Source: an uncultured Chloroflexota bacterium (lineage in GTDB: Bacteria; Chloroflexota; Anaerolineae; UBA4142; SHND01). From it: DNA of 39,018 nt. Below, one piece after another: positions 1-7,696 of the stretch. Made by a program: the position numbers and the translations under genes. The number at the start of each line of letters is the position of its first letter. The stretch's first letter is position 1. The notes beneath the pieces are model-generated. The model made no database searches, was not told the origin of the DNA, and saw only the letters and a program-made list of their open reading frames with translations. The stretch spans positions 1 through 39,018 of the forward strand of contig CALMZO010000417.1 in NCBI GenBank assembly GCA_937870825.1. The letters are read 5' to 3'.

Positions 1-43
1 CAGCGAAATACAAACCGAAACAGTTCACGTTCGTAATAGCGCA

Positions 44-78
44 AAGTCTCCAAGTAATATGAAGTCTCCAAGTAATAA
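44..78. repeat. Short direct repeat, two copies
   Basis: The unit AAGTCTCCAAGTAATA occurs at 44-59 and again at 62-77, an 18-base period. It lies in the leader region before the tRNA-Trp promoter. No coding role is seen in bases 1-117, and the function is unknown. Confidence 0.6.
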
Positions 79-117
79 TAGGAGAGGAGCTGGGAGAGGT
101 CTCGACAGCAATTAAAA

Positions 118-146
118 TTGCGCGCCGCGATAGCTTGTGCTAAAAT
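118..146 (+). promoter_or_regulatory. Promoter of tRNA-Trp
   Basis: A sigma-70-type promoter: TTGCGC at 118-123, a 17-base spacer and TAAAAT at 141-146. Predicted initiation near 153 is just ahead of the tRNA 5' end at 157, which fits a dedicated tRNA promoter. Confidence 0.6.
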
Positions 147-156
147 GCGTCTGCGT

Positions 157-232
157 AGGGGACTGGCTCAATTGGCAGAGCATTCGCCTCCAAAGCGAAG
201 GGTTGGGGGTTCAAGTCCCTCGTCCCCTGCCA
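157..232 (+). tRNA. tRNA-Trp (anticodon CCA)
   Basis: A full cloverleaf can be drawn. The acceptor stem is AGGGGAC/GTCCCCT (157-163 with 222-228). The anticodon stem TTCGC/GCGAA carries loop CTCCAAA, giving anticodon CCA for tryptophan. The T-loop has the usual GGTTCAAGTCC pattern. Discriminator G229 is followed by an encoded CCA (230-232). The gene has its own promoter and a following terminator. Confidence 0.95.
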
Positions 233-233
233 C

Positions 234-268
234 AAAAAATCGCGTTCCATTTGGAACGCGATTTTTTT
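234..268. terminator. Bidirectional intrinsic terminator
   Basis: A perfect GC-rich stem (ATCGCGTTCCA / TGGAACGCGAT) with a 2-base loop is flanked by an A run on the left and a T run on the right. It can end tRNA-Trp transcription (plus) and the convergent FHA-protein operon (minus). Confidence 0.85.
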
Positions 269-288
269 ATAATGAGCGCTGAATAACG

Positions 289-720
289 TTACCCATGATA
301 GGTGAGAAATAATTTTCCGATTTGTATCACCGAGCCGGGCAAGAGTGGAAGGGGTTCGCTCGGCTTGAGGCGGCGTTGATTCAAATACGTTCCGTTCAAC
401 GAACCCAAGTCCTCGATTTGCCACTCCCCGTTCCAAATCAAGCGCACGTGTCGCCGTGAAACTCCATTCTTTGAACTCGCGCCGTACTGCGTTAAATCAA
501 TATCGGGATACCAACCTGTGTCGCGGTCTGCGCGTCCAATGATGATTTCAGTCTGAAGCGGCACATAGAGGGCGCGATGATTGAGTGAAAGCTTTGGCGC
601 CGATAACGCGGGGGCGTCCAACGGTTCCGTCATTGCCAATGACGTCCCGCATTTCACGCACTCGCGTTCTTCCGCACCGTTGCGCTGGGTGCAATTCGGA
701 CACAATTTGATGAGCGCCAT
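289..720 (-). CDS. Zinc-ribbon FHA-domain protein
   Basis: A 143-residue cytoplasmic signalling protein. The N-terminus has a zinc-ribbon signature, CPNC at about residues 8-11 and CVKC at about 21-24. The rest (about 50-143) is a forkhead-associated domain: a GR strand turn, SRRH and a later NGT motif, the conserved phosphothreonine-binding positions. FHA domains bind phosphothreonine peptides, so the natural partner is the kinase encoded immediately upstream. It is the last gene of the PP2C-kinase-FHA unit on this strand, 45 bases after the kinase stop, and runs into the terminator shared with tRNA-Trp. The ATG start at 720 immediately precedes the zinc ribbon. Confidence 0.85.
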   Translation of the reverse strand: MALIKLCPNCTQRNGAEERECVKCGTSLAMTEPLDAPALSAPKLSLNHRALYVPLQTEIIIGRADRDTGWYPDIDLTQYGASSKNGVSRRHVRLIWNGEWQIEDLGSLNGTYLNQRRLKPSEPLPLLPGSVIQIGKLFLTYHG

Positions 721-765
721 AATTTGTTTCTTGGCTGCGGAGTCTTCCGAACGCGCCGCCGAACC

Positions 766-2616
766 TTACGCGCTTGCTGCCGAACCCGATTCTAACACAA
801 CCCGAAAGCCGACGTAATCGTAATGATTGTCCGGGTTAAAGTGCGTGCGGTCTGCCGCGCGCACATGCATGCTGTCGCTGAACCAGGCGCCGCCGCGTAA
901 CGCTTTGTAATAGCCGACTTCGGGACCCTGCGGATTTGTGTCGGGCGCTGTCTGATAATAATCCTGCTTGTACCAATCGTTCACCCATTCCCACACATTC
1001 CCCGCCATATCCATCGCGCCGTACGCGCTCGCGCCCCCCGGAAATTGCGTCACGGGCGTCGTGCTTGAGTTTTTCGAGCCCGCGCAATTCAAACGCGTCA
1101 CGTCGAATTCGTCACCCCAGGGATAGATACGACCGTCATCACTGCGCGCGGCTTTTTCCCACTCTGCTTCAGTGGGCAATCGCACAACGCGTTCCGTCAA
1201 ATCGCTGACCCAGCGACAAAAGACCACTGCATCGTACCAACTGACGTTGGTTATCGGATGCTCGCTCTTTTGTGGAAAATCGAATGGCGCGGGTTGGTTC
1301 GTCGCGTTCGTGAACAACGTGTACTGCGCGACAGTAATCGGATATTTTGAAATCCAGTATTCGCCGAGTTCGATGTTGCGCTGCGGCGTTTCGTCCGATT
1401 GCAAATGCGGGTCATCTTGCGCGTTGCTGCCGAACAAAAAACGTCCGGCGGGCACGCGGACAAGCTCTACGTATTTTCCCAAACCGATTTGCATTCGCAG
1501 TACGCCGCGCACGAGCGTCAAAGAGAGTTTCGGTTTGGGCGCAAGGACCTGGGTGTGTCCGCGCAAGAACGCAGTGCCGCTCTTGTATTCGTGTTCTGTC
1601 GCGGGGGGCGGCGAGACCGTTTCGACCTCAAGCGATGCAGGTCCCATGTCCTGATGGCTTGGTTCTGTCGCGAACGCGTCCTCTGCGTGGACCGCCGCGG
1701 CTGGCGATTCTTGCGGAGCCGGCTCTGTGTATTGATAAGGCAGCGCAGATGGGATTGGTGCGATTTTGGGGATTTCAATAAAACGTGACGGGGAGAAACC
1801 AAACGCTTGCAGCATGTCCATTGAAGTCTGATAACGCTGCTGCGGGTACAAGCCCAACGCTTTTTCGACAATCGTTTCTGTGCCGAACGAAACGGCGGGA
1901 TTCAACACACGTATCGGTTTCCACGCGTCAGGATTCAACAAACGGGCGTGAACATCCACCGGCGGTTTTCCCGTGAGCAGTGTGTACAACGTCGCGCCGA
2001 GCGAATACACATCCGAACGCGGGTCGGTGTGTCCCACTTCGCGCGAGTATTGTTCGAGCGGCGCGTACTCGGGTGTGCCGACGCCGCGCAGCAATGTGAG
2101 CGTGCTGGGACGGTCGGGGTCCATCAATTTGACGAGACCGAAATCCACCAACACAATGCGCTCATCGGGCGTGAGAATCAAGTTGTGCGGCTTGATATCG
2201 CGGTGAATCACGTTGCGCGAATGGAGATACACGAGCGCATCCAAAATTTGACGCGTCCAACTCAACACCAATTGTTCGGTCTGCGCGCCGCGTTCTTGAA
2301 CGAGATGATGTAAATTTTCACCCTCAATCAAATCCATCACAATGTATTCATAGTCGGCGTCGGAAAAATAGTCGTAAATGTGAGGAAGATGCGCGTGCGC
2401 GAGCTGCGCGAGAATGTGCGCTTCGCGCCGAAACTGGGCGCGGGCTTGCGCCATGCCTTGCTCGGTGCCGTTCGGGTCAGGCGCGCGTTCTTTAACTGCG
2501 ACAGGGCGTCCCAATGCCTGGTCTTGGGCGCGATATACCGCACCCATGCCGCCTTGCCCGAGCATGGTTTCAATCTCGTACCGATGGTGCAGGATATGTC
2601 CCGTGGTCAGTCGCAT
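766..2616 (-). CDS. Ser/Thr protein kinase fused to an FGE/SUMF1-like domain
   Basis: A 616-residue protein. Residues about 12-270 form a Hanks-type kinase: glycine loop GQGGMGAVY at 20-28, ATP-binding Lys42 in VAVKE, catalytic HRDIKPHN with Asp140, DFG at 158-160 and an APE-like APLEQY. A Pro/Ala-rich linker follows. From about 380 to the end is a formylglycine-generating-enzyme (SUMF1) fold with VPAGRFLFGS, PTEAEWEKAAR, PWGDEFD, MAGNVWEWVNDWY, LRGGAWF and GFRVV. The C-terminal stretch lacks the cysteine that true formylglycine-generating enzymes need, so this half is probably a sensor or binding module. No transmembrane helix separates the halves, so a cytoplasmic location is likely. It starts 3 bases after the PP2C stop, so the two opposing enzymes are co-translated. 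Confidence 0.9.
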   Translation of the reverse strand: MRLTTGHILHHRYEIETMLGQGGMGAVYRAQDQALGRPVAVKERAPDPNGTEQGMAQARAQFRREAHILAQLAHAHLPHIYDYFSDADYEYIVMDLIEGENLHHLVQERGAQTEQLVLSWTRQILDALVYLHSRNVIHRDIKPHNLILTPDERIVLVDFGLVKLMDPDRPSTLTLLRGVGTPEYAPLEQYSREVGHTDPRSDVYSLGATLYTLLTGKPPVDVHARLLNPDAWKPIRVLNPAVSFGTETIVEKALGLYPQQRYQTSMDMLQAFGFSPSRFIEIPKIAPIPSALPYQYTEPAPQESPAAAVHAEDAFATEPSHQDMGPASLEVETVSPPPATEHEYKSGTAFLRGHTQVLAPKPKLSLTLVRGVLRMQIGLGKYVELVRVPAGRFLFGSNAQDDPHLQSDETPQRNIELGEYWISKYPITVAQYTLFTNATNQPAPFDFPQKSEHPITNVSWYDAVVFCRWVSDLTERVVRLPTEAEWEKAARSDDGRIYPWGDEFDVTRLNCAGSKNSSTTPVTQFPGGASAYGAMDMAGNVWEWVNDWYKQDYYQTAPDTNPQGPEVGYYKALRGGAWFSDSMHVRAADRTHFNPDNHYDYVGFRVVLESGSAASA

Positions 2617-2619
2617 AGT

Positions 2620-3813
2620 TCAATCTACATTCAAAACAATGACGCTGATGTTGTCCGCGCCGCCCGCCGCGTTGGCGAAACTGACGAGCTGCGCGCTCGC
2701 TTGCTGCGCGTCGGTCGCGTTTTCCAAAATGTGTTGAATCTCCGCGTCATTCACCATTTCCCACAAGCCGTCGCTGCACAGCAAAATTTTATCGCCGCTT
2801 TGCAATTGCAGACTCGCGTCCGAAGGAAAGAGGTCAATGTCATATCCGCTCAGGTCGCCCAAACTTTTCAGAATCAAATTGCGCTGGGGATGAACGCGCG
2901 CTTCGTCCACGGTAATCTCGCCTCGCGTGACGAGCTGCGCGACGTACGAATGGTCTCGAGTGAGCTGTGTCAACGTTTTATCGCGCAGCAGGTAACTGCG
3001 GCTGTCGCCCACATTGGCAAAATAGGCATGTTCGTCGAGGACGAGCGCAAGCGTAATGGTCGCACCCAGAGTTACGTGATGGTGTTGCCCGTACTCGATG
3101 ACCTGGCGATTCGCTATGGCAACCGCCGCGCGGATTCGTTCGTGGATGGTTGCATCGGTCAACGCGGCATCGTCCGGTGCTGGCGCGAGCAATTGCGAGA
3201 GCAATTCGTGCGCGACAATTTGGATTGCCATCCGGCTCGCGACTTCACCGGCGGCGGCGCCGCCGACTCCATCGGCAATGATGAACAATCCCAGCAGCGG
3301 CGCGGCGGTGGAATGCTGCGCGGTCAGTTGAAATGCAAGTACGCTGTCTTGATTCAAATCGCCTTTGATACCGTGCACCAGTCCGGGGTCGGTCAAAGAA
3401 CCGTAACTCAATTTGATGGTCGGCGTCGCCGTGCCCATGGTCTGCTCCGGGTCGCGCATGAACGTGTAGGTTAACCCGTCGAGCATAAAACTCGTTGGCA
3501 GCAAAGGGGTTTGGTTCGCGGTGCTGCGTTCAGAGAGGACGAGGAGGCGCGGCGCGGGCAGGTCAAATCCGCAGAAACCGCAATGCGTGAGATTGCCTTC
3601 ATTCTCCACGCCGCAGTTCGGACAGCGCTGCATCTCGGCAACACGGTACAGGTTGACGACGTCATTGCTCGAAATGACTTCGACAATCGTGTAGCGGTCC
3701 AGCAGCGTGACGCCCGGAACGAGAGGGTTCAACATTTCCGGCGTCGAAGCTCCTGACGCTTCAACGGGCGCAAAATGCAATTGCCAGGGTTCAAACATAG
3801 GACGCGTAATCAT
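2620..3813 (-). CDS. PP2C-family Ser/Thr phosphatase with zinc ribbon
   Basis: 397 residues. The C-terminal part (about 135-395) is a PP2C/PPM phosphatase with the metal-binding motifs IADGVGGAAAGE, NVGDSRSYL, LCSDGLWE and GGADNISVIV. It should reverse phosphorylation by the kinase encoded directly downstream. A zinc ribbon sits at residues 64-81 (CPNC and CGFC). Before it, residues about 36-58 (LLDRYTIVEVISSN...LYRV) resemble the first strands of a kinase N-lobe with the glycine loop lost. The start is the ATG at 3813; an alternative ATG at 3798 is possible. It is the first gene of the operon and is divergent from the TauE/SafE permease, with about 100 bases between them. Confidence 0.9.
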   Translation of the reverse strand: MITRPMFEPWQLHFAPVEASGASTPEMLNPLVPGVTLLDRYTIVEVISSNDVVNLYRVAEMQRCPNCGVENEGNLTHCGFCGFDLPAPRLLVLSERSTANQTPLLPTSFMLDGLTYTFMRDPEQTMGTATPTIKLSYGSLTDPGLVHGIKGDLNQDSVLAFQLTAQHSTAAPLLGLFIIADGVGGAAAGEVASRMAIQIVAHELLSQLLAPAPDDAALTDATIHERIRAAVAIANRQVIEYGQHHHVTLGATITLALVLDEHAYFANVGDSRSYLLRDKTLTQLTRDHSYVAQLVTRGEITVDEARVHPQRNLILKSLGDLSGYDIDLFPSDASLQLQSGDKILLCSDGLWEMVNDAEIQHILENATDAQQASAQLVSFANAAGGADNISVIVLNVD

Positions 3814-3915
3814 TCTAACATGAATGATGCGGTTGTCTATCGCCCTTTTTTCGAGTACTCTGGTACTGCGCTAGAATGCACCTCTTGCTCTGCGCGGCTG
3901 CATTGGGGCATCGCA

Positions 3916-4644
3916 ATGATGAACTTGGATTTTCCATCGCTCGGCGTCGCGCTCGCCATGTTTATCGCCGCGTTCACGCAAGCGGTGACGGGGTTCGGTT
4001 CCGCGTTGGTGGGCATGCCGCTGCTGTCGCAATTCGTCGGCGTGAAAACGGGCGCGCCGTTGATGGCGTTGCTATCGCTGGGGCTGAACTTGGGACTTTT
4101 GCTCATTCAACGGCAAGCGTTTCGCTGGCGCGATGTGCGTGGGCTGGTCATCGCCGCGATTGTGGGAATTCCTATCGGAATTGTCGCCATTGCCGCGTTG
4201 AGTGAACGCGTTGTTTTGATTGGTCTCGGAATTTTGTTGATTGGTTACGCGTTGTATGCGTGGATTACGCCGCGTTTGCCGGAATTGAAACATCCCGCGT
4301 GGAGTTTTCTTTTCGGCTTTGCTTCGGGGATTTTGGCGGGCGGTTACAATGTCGGCGGACCTCCCGCAGTGATTTACGGCGCGTGCAAGCGTTGGGAGCC
4401 GAACGAGTTTCGCAGTAATTTGCAATTGTTGTTTTTGCTCGAAAACATTTTTGTTTTGGCGGGACATCTTTGGCAAGGCAATTTCACGCGCGAGGTGTTG
4501 AATCTGTTGTGGTTCGCCGTTCCCGCGTTGATTGTGGGAATCGGCGCGGGCGTAATTTTGGACCGATTTATTCCCGACGCGTTGTTTCGGAAAATTGTGT
4601 TGGCGCTGTTGCTCGGGTTGGGCGCGCGTTTGTTGCTGTCGTGA
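3916..4644 (+). CDS. TauE/SafE-family membrane permease
   Basis: About 242 residues with roughly eight hydrophobic helices. The N-terminal signature AFTQAVTGFGSALVGMPLL is typical of TauE/SafE (DUF81) permeases, and a second copy near SGILAGGYNVGGPPAVIYG shows the internal repeat of the family. Members export sulfite, sulfoacetate or other organosulfur anions; the substrate here cannot be told. The frame is open further upstream, but the extra residues are not membrane-like and the family motif begins just after the ATG pair at 3916/3919, so 3916 is chosen. A weak TAGAAT -10-like sequence lies about 45 bases upstream. Confidence 0.85.
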   Translation: MMNLDFPSLGVALAMFIAAFTQAVTGFGSALVGMPLLSQFVGVKTGAPLMALLSLGLNLGLLLIQRQAFRWRDVRGLVIAAIVGIPIGIVAIAALSERVVLIGLGILLIGYALYAWITPRLPELKHPAWSFLFGFASGILAGGYNVGGPPAVIYGACKRWEPNEFRSNLQLLFLLENIFVLAGHLWQGNFTREVLNLLWFAVPALIVGIGAGVILDRFIPDALFRKIVLALLLGLGARLLLS

Positions 4645-4662
4645 CCGTTGTTTAGAAAAGAA

Positions 4663-4701
4663 CGGCAAACAATGGAACACAATGAGCTCTTTTGTTTGCC
4701 G
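4663..4701. terminator. Inverted repeat after the permease gene, possible terminator
   Basis: CGGCAAACAA (4663-4672) pairs with TTGTTTGCCG (4692-4701), a 10-base stem with a 19-base loop, just after the permease stop. No strong T tract follows, so termination is only likely. The rest of 4702-4833 shows no clear feature. Confidence 0.4.
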
Positions 4702-4833
4702 ATGAAGGCGATGGAGTTCAACGCACTATTTTTCGGGTGCGAATCTAAAAACAAGCATCTCATTCCGCGTTAAACATTCCATCATTCCAACCTAACGCGA
4801 TTGCGGTATCTTGCCCCTGTTTCGTATTTTTTT

Positions 4834-4854
4834 CTGCTTACTGAATACTGATAA
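4834..4854. repeat. Heptamer-phased repeat upstream of the S41 peptidase
   Basis: Three consecutive 7-base units, CTGCTTA, CTGAATA and CTGATAA, lie about 25 bases before the peptidase start. It belongs to the 7-base-period repeat family seen throughout the window. Confidence 0.55.
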
Positions 4855-4879
4855 CGGATTGCTAACCACGAGGGAATAA

Positions 4880-6172
4880 ATGAAATCAAAACTGAAATAC
4901 ATCGGCGTTGTGTTCTTGCTCATCGCCGTTTTTGGATTCGGGCTCGCGGGCGGGGTCTTGCTTGACCGCTACGTGACCACCGCATACGCATCGCCGAACA
5001 CGGACACGCGTCCGAACACCGATTTGCTGTTGCAAGCGTGGCGCATCATTGACCGCAATTACGTTGACCGCGACGCGGTGGAAGCGAATCGTTTGACGTA
5101 CGGCGCGATTAGCGGAATGGTGGACGCGCTCGGCGATACGGGGCATACGACATTCCTTTCGCCCGAAATGCTCAAGCAGCATCAAAATTACACGCGCGGC
5201 GAATTTGAAGGCATCGGCGCGCAAGTGGAAAAGAAGGGCGATTACATCATCATCACCGCGCCGATGGACGATTCGCCCGCGCTCAAAGCGGGATTGAAAC
5301 CGGGCGACGCGATTTTGCGCGTGAACGGCGAAGACATGACGGGGCAAAGCGTCGAATACGTGATTGAAAAAATTATCGGACCTGCGGGAACACAAGTGAC
5401 GCTCGTTATTCTCGATGTCAAAGACAACACACAGCGCGAAATCACCATCACGCGCGCGAAAATCAAAGTGAATGATGTGTCGTGGGCGCAGATTCCGGGA
5501 ACGACGATTGGAGTTGTCCGCATGGCGGGTTTCAGCGACGGCGTGAGCGAGGGATTGAAAAACGCGCTGAACGAAATGAAAGCGCAAAACATGACAGGCG
5601 TTATTTTGGATTTGCGAAACAATCCCGGCGGTCTCTTGAGCGAAGCCGTGACGACGACGAGTCAATTTTTGAACAAGGGCAATGTGCTGCTGCAACAAGA
5701 CGCGCAAGGAAACATTACAGAGACGAAAATTGAAGCAGGCGGACTTGCGACCGATTTGCCGATGAGCGTACTCATCAATTACGGCAGCGCGAGCGCGAGC
5801 GAAATTGTTTCGGGCGCGCTCCAAGATGCGAATCGCGCGAAATTGATTGGCGAAACGACGTTCGGCACGGGAACGGTCTTGAATACGTTTTCGATGTCCG
5901 ACGGTTCCGCGCTATTGCTGGCGACGCAAGAATGGTTGACGCCGAACGGGCGCGTAATTTGGCACAAAGGCATTCAGCCCGATGTTCAAGTTTCATTGCC
6001 CGCCGGTGTCGCGCCCTTGACGCCCGGACTTTTGAAAACAATGACGGAACAAGAATATCGCGCCGCGCGCGATTTGCAAATGCAGCGCGCGGTGGACGGG
6101 TTGAGTTGTCCGAATGGAAACTGCGCGACGGACGTGAGCAAATTTCCGGGCAAAGACCAGGTGATACCTTAG
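4880..6172 (+). CDS. S41-family C-terminal processing peptidase-like protein, altered active site
   Basis: 430 residues. An N-terminal hydrophobic segment (about 8-28) acts as signal or membrane anchor, so the rest is extracytoplasmic. A PDZ domain spans about 105-195 (GEFEGIGAQVE, LKPGDAILRVNG). The S41 domain follows with LDLRNNPGGLL and GSASASEIVSGAL, where Ser305 matches the nucleophile of CtpA/Prc. The lysine of the usual FGKGTVQ motif is Thr330 and the glutamine is Leu334 (FGTGTVL here). The protein may therefore use another general base or be a non-catalytic PDZ protein. The family trims C-termini of membrane or envelope proteins. The C-terminus is longer than the core domain and contains CPNGNC. 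The ATG at 4880 directly precedes the hydrophobic segment. Confidence 0.85.
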   Translation: MKSKLKYIGVVFLLIAVFGFGLAGGVLLDRYVTTAYASPNTDTRPNTDLLLQAWRIIDRNYVDRDAVEANRLTYGAISGMVDALGDTGHTTFLSPEMLKQHQNYTRGEFEGIGAQVEKKGDYIIITAPMDDSPALKAGLKPGDAILRVNGEDMTGQSVEYVIEKIIGPAGTQVTLVILDVKDNTQREITITRAKIKVNDVSWAQIPGTTIGVVRMAGFSDGVSEGLKNALNEMKAQNMTGVILDLRNNPGGLLSEAVTTTSQFLNKGNVLLQQDAQGNITETKIEAGGLATDLPMSVLINYGSASASEIVSGALQDANRAKLIGETTFGTGTVLNTFSMSDGSALLLATQEWLTPNGRVIWHKGIQPDVQVSLPAGVAPLTPGLLKTMTEQEYRAARDLQMQRAVDGLSCPNGNCATDVSKFPGKDQVIP

Positions 6173-6283
6173 AACAAATTCCTATTCGGTGTAGGGTTTT
6201 GGATTCGAGCATTTATGCGGTTACTGGCTGTGTACCCGCTGAAGCGTCGAGTCCATACCTTGAATCAATCAGGAATCTGCTCT
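6171..6283. repeat. MITE-like element, copy 1
   Basis: The ends are imperfect inverted repeats: AGAACAAATTCCTATT at 6171-6186, and AATCAGGAATCTGCTCT at 6267-6283, whose complement is AGAGCAGATTCCTGATT. Matching ends occur around 22481-22574. It overlaps the peptidase stop codon and encodes no protein. The class is inferred from terminal inverted repeats only; no target duplication was established. Confidence 0.4.
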
Positions 6284-6287
6284 AATC

Positions 6288-6324
6288 AAAAAATCCATCC
6301 CGTCGCTTGGGATGGATTTTTTTT
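6288..6324. terminator. Bidirectional intrinsic terminator
   Basis: The stem AAATCCATCCC / GGGATGGATTT, with a short loop GTCGCTT, is flanked by A and T runs. It lies between the S41 peptidase (plus) and the convergent small Cys-rich gene (minus), whose stop codon touches the T run. Confidence 0.85.
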
Positions 6325-6481
6325 AATTGTTATCATTTTTGGCAGGATGCATCCTCAACATTTCTTTGCCAACATCGCAACAGCCACAACGGCAACAGCC
6401 CAAACCGTTGCTGCCGACGAGGGCGGAATGTGGCGCAACCGCGTCATGCGCTCGCGCGTGCGCGAAATGGTGGGTGAACAT
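6323..6481 (-). CDS. Small His/Cys-rich protein (52 residues), unknown function
   Basis: A 52-residue frame. It starts 2 bases after the stop of the upstream gene with a good Shine-Dalgarno (GAGGA, 6 bases before ATG) lying inside the end of that gene, so translational coupling is likely. Its stop runs directly into a strong terminator. The N-terminal third is histidine-rich (His 4, 5, 8, 12, 18). The middle holds CCRCGCC at 29-35, five cysteines in seven residues. That pattern suggests metal binding or multiple disulfides; no known family is recognised. The evidence is position, ribosome binding site and terminator rather than homology. It could still be a chance frame. Confidence 0.5.
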   Translation of the reverse strand: MFTHHFAHARAHDAVAPHSALVGSNGLGCCRCGCCDVGKEMLRMHPAKNDNN

Positions 6482-6483
6482 GG

Positions 6484-7569
6484 TTATTCCTCTGTTCGGT
6501 TTGAAGAGAGCCAATTGAGATTATTTACAATGTCAGCTCTCAATTCTTCGATGATAAGACCATTTCCATCGAAGAGCTCCTGTCTTGTACCATTTGTAGA
6601 TGTTAAGAAACTGAAGCCGCCTCGAAGGTGTGGCTCTGTATAACCCAATCCACAGAAGACAAAAAATGGAAGTCTTGCGAGTTCTGCATCCGCAATCTTA
6701 CTACGCGTTATCTCGCCATCTATTTGCTCTTCATCGGATGCTGGATGGTAAAGTAGGACTCGATCTATATTTCGATTAAGGTCGGTTGCCTCTGTACCTG
6801 GAGGATTGTGATCTTCAATGTATAGCCCGACCTTTAGATATGCTAATTTGTAGATGTACGAGAATATCTCACGATCAGTCACGTTCACGCTTGAAAAAAT
6901 GAAGATTGTTGGTCCTTGCCGAATTTCTTGTTCGCGGGTTTGAGCGATGAACGAAAACAATCCGCCGACATTTGCGGTCTCCAAATGGTTTCGTTCAAAT
7001 GTCATTGATAATTCTGATAACCAGAGAGAAATGAAATAAGGACTCAATGAGCGCGCCCGTTCCACCGTAAGATGTATTTCGTCTATCAAGTATTCTTGGA
7101 GATCACGCAGCTTGGTGACGAATCCTTCGTTGAGCGATTGAAGAATAGCGTTTCCACTTCCCAGTGAAAGCATCCCGAGCTCGCCCTCGAAAACGACTTT
7201 ATTCAAACCATTTTTCGAATCAAGGATATAAAAATCTGGATCTCCTTGTAGGCGCGTTGAAAGCAGTATCTGGAAATGCGATTCTACACCAGTCGGAAAT
7301 TCATAAAGCTCTGCAAACCTTTCAACATACCCCCAAATCTTGGAGGAATCTAAAGAAGGATTCTTTAAGCTCTCTCGTAGCCTCACCACAAACCGCGCAC
7401 TTTCTACGTCACTCCCCACACGACCAAAAATGCAGCCTGGGACCAGAATTCCAGTCTTCAAGGCGTTATTCTTACCTGTCTCGTAACTTTGCGGTTCGCG
7501 AAATGTGACGCGAGCGTCAGAAATGATTGCGTTTATCCCTGGATGTTTTAGCCCAATAATGTATGTCAT
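6484..7569 (-). CDS. Proteasome/HslV-like Ntn-hydrolase candidate with C-terminal extension
   Basis: 361 residues. The first 200 read like a 20S-proteasome beta/HslV subunit. After removal of Met1 the chain begins with Thr, then IIGL, with Asp at mature position 17 and Lys at 32 (HslV has Thr1, Asp17, Lys33). CIFGRVGSDVESARFVVRLRESL matches the first helix, and FYILDSKNGL, LSLGSGNAIL and NVGGLFSF match later core strands. Residues about 205-361 form an extra domain that is not recognised. This is an inference from motif spacing, not a database match. The frame is open up to 7617, but that part overlaps the tRNA-Glu terminator, so the ATG at 7569 giving Met-Thr is preferred; no clear Shine-Dalgarno is seen. 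The gene is visibly AT-richer than its neighbours and abuts a tRNA, which suggests horizontal gain. Confidence 0.55.
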   Translation of the reverse strand: MTYIIGLKHPGINAIISDARVTFREPQSYETGKNNALKTGILVPGCIFGRVGSDVESARFVVRLRESLKNPSLDSSKIWGYVERFAELYEFPTGVESHFQILLSTRLQGDPDFYILDSKNGLNKVVFEGELGMLSLGSGNAILQSLNEGFVTKLRDLQEYLIDEIHLTVERARSLSPYFISLWLSELSMTFERNHLETANVGGLFSFIAQTREQEIRQGPTIFIFSSVNVTDREIFSYIYKLAYLKVGLYIEDHNPPGTEATDLNRNIDRVLLYHPASDEEQIDGEITRSKIADAELARLPFFVFCGLGYTEPHLRGGFSFLTSTNGTRQELFDGNGLIIEELRADIVNNLNWLSSNRTEE

Positions 7570-7582
7570 TTGAAACTGTATG

Positions 7583-7614
7583 AAAAAGCCAACAAATTTC
7601 CGATTTGTTGGCTT
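7583..7614 (-). terminator. Terminator of tRNA-Glu
   Basis: AAGCCAACAAAT / ATTTGTTGGCTT is a perfect 12-base stem with a 5-base loop, followed on the minus strand by a T run. It begins a few bases after the tRNA 3' end. Confidence 0.85.
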
Positions 7615-7622
7615 CATAATCG

Positions 7623-7696
7623 TGCCGCGTACGGGGTTCGAACCCGTGGTCTCAGCCTTGAGAGGGCTGCGTCCTAGTCCACTAGACGAACGCGGC
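7623..7696 (-). tRNA. tRNA-Glu (anticodon CTC)
   Basis: On the minus strand the acceptor GCCGCGT / ACGCGGC pairs perfectly. The anticodon stem CAGCC/GGCTG holds loop CTCTCAA, giving anticodon CTC (glutamate, codon GAG). The T arm has GGGTTCGAACCCC. Discriminator A is not followed by an encoded CCA. Confidence 0.95.

Noticed and set aside
2380..3474. A 364-codon open frame on the plus strand opposite the phosphatase and kinase
   Set aside because: It is Arg/Gln/Val-rich, has no domain, and lies antisense to two genes with complete kinase and PP2C motifs. It is a shadow frame of GC-rich coding sequence.
7570..7617. N-terminal extension of the Ntn-like gene to the ATG at 7617
   Set aside because: These codons are the tRNA-Glu terminator hairpin, and the resulting protein would hide the Met-Thr start.
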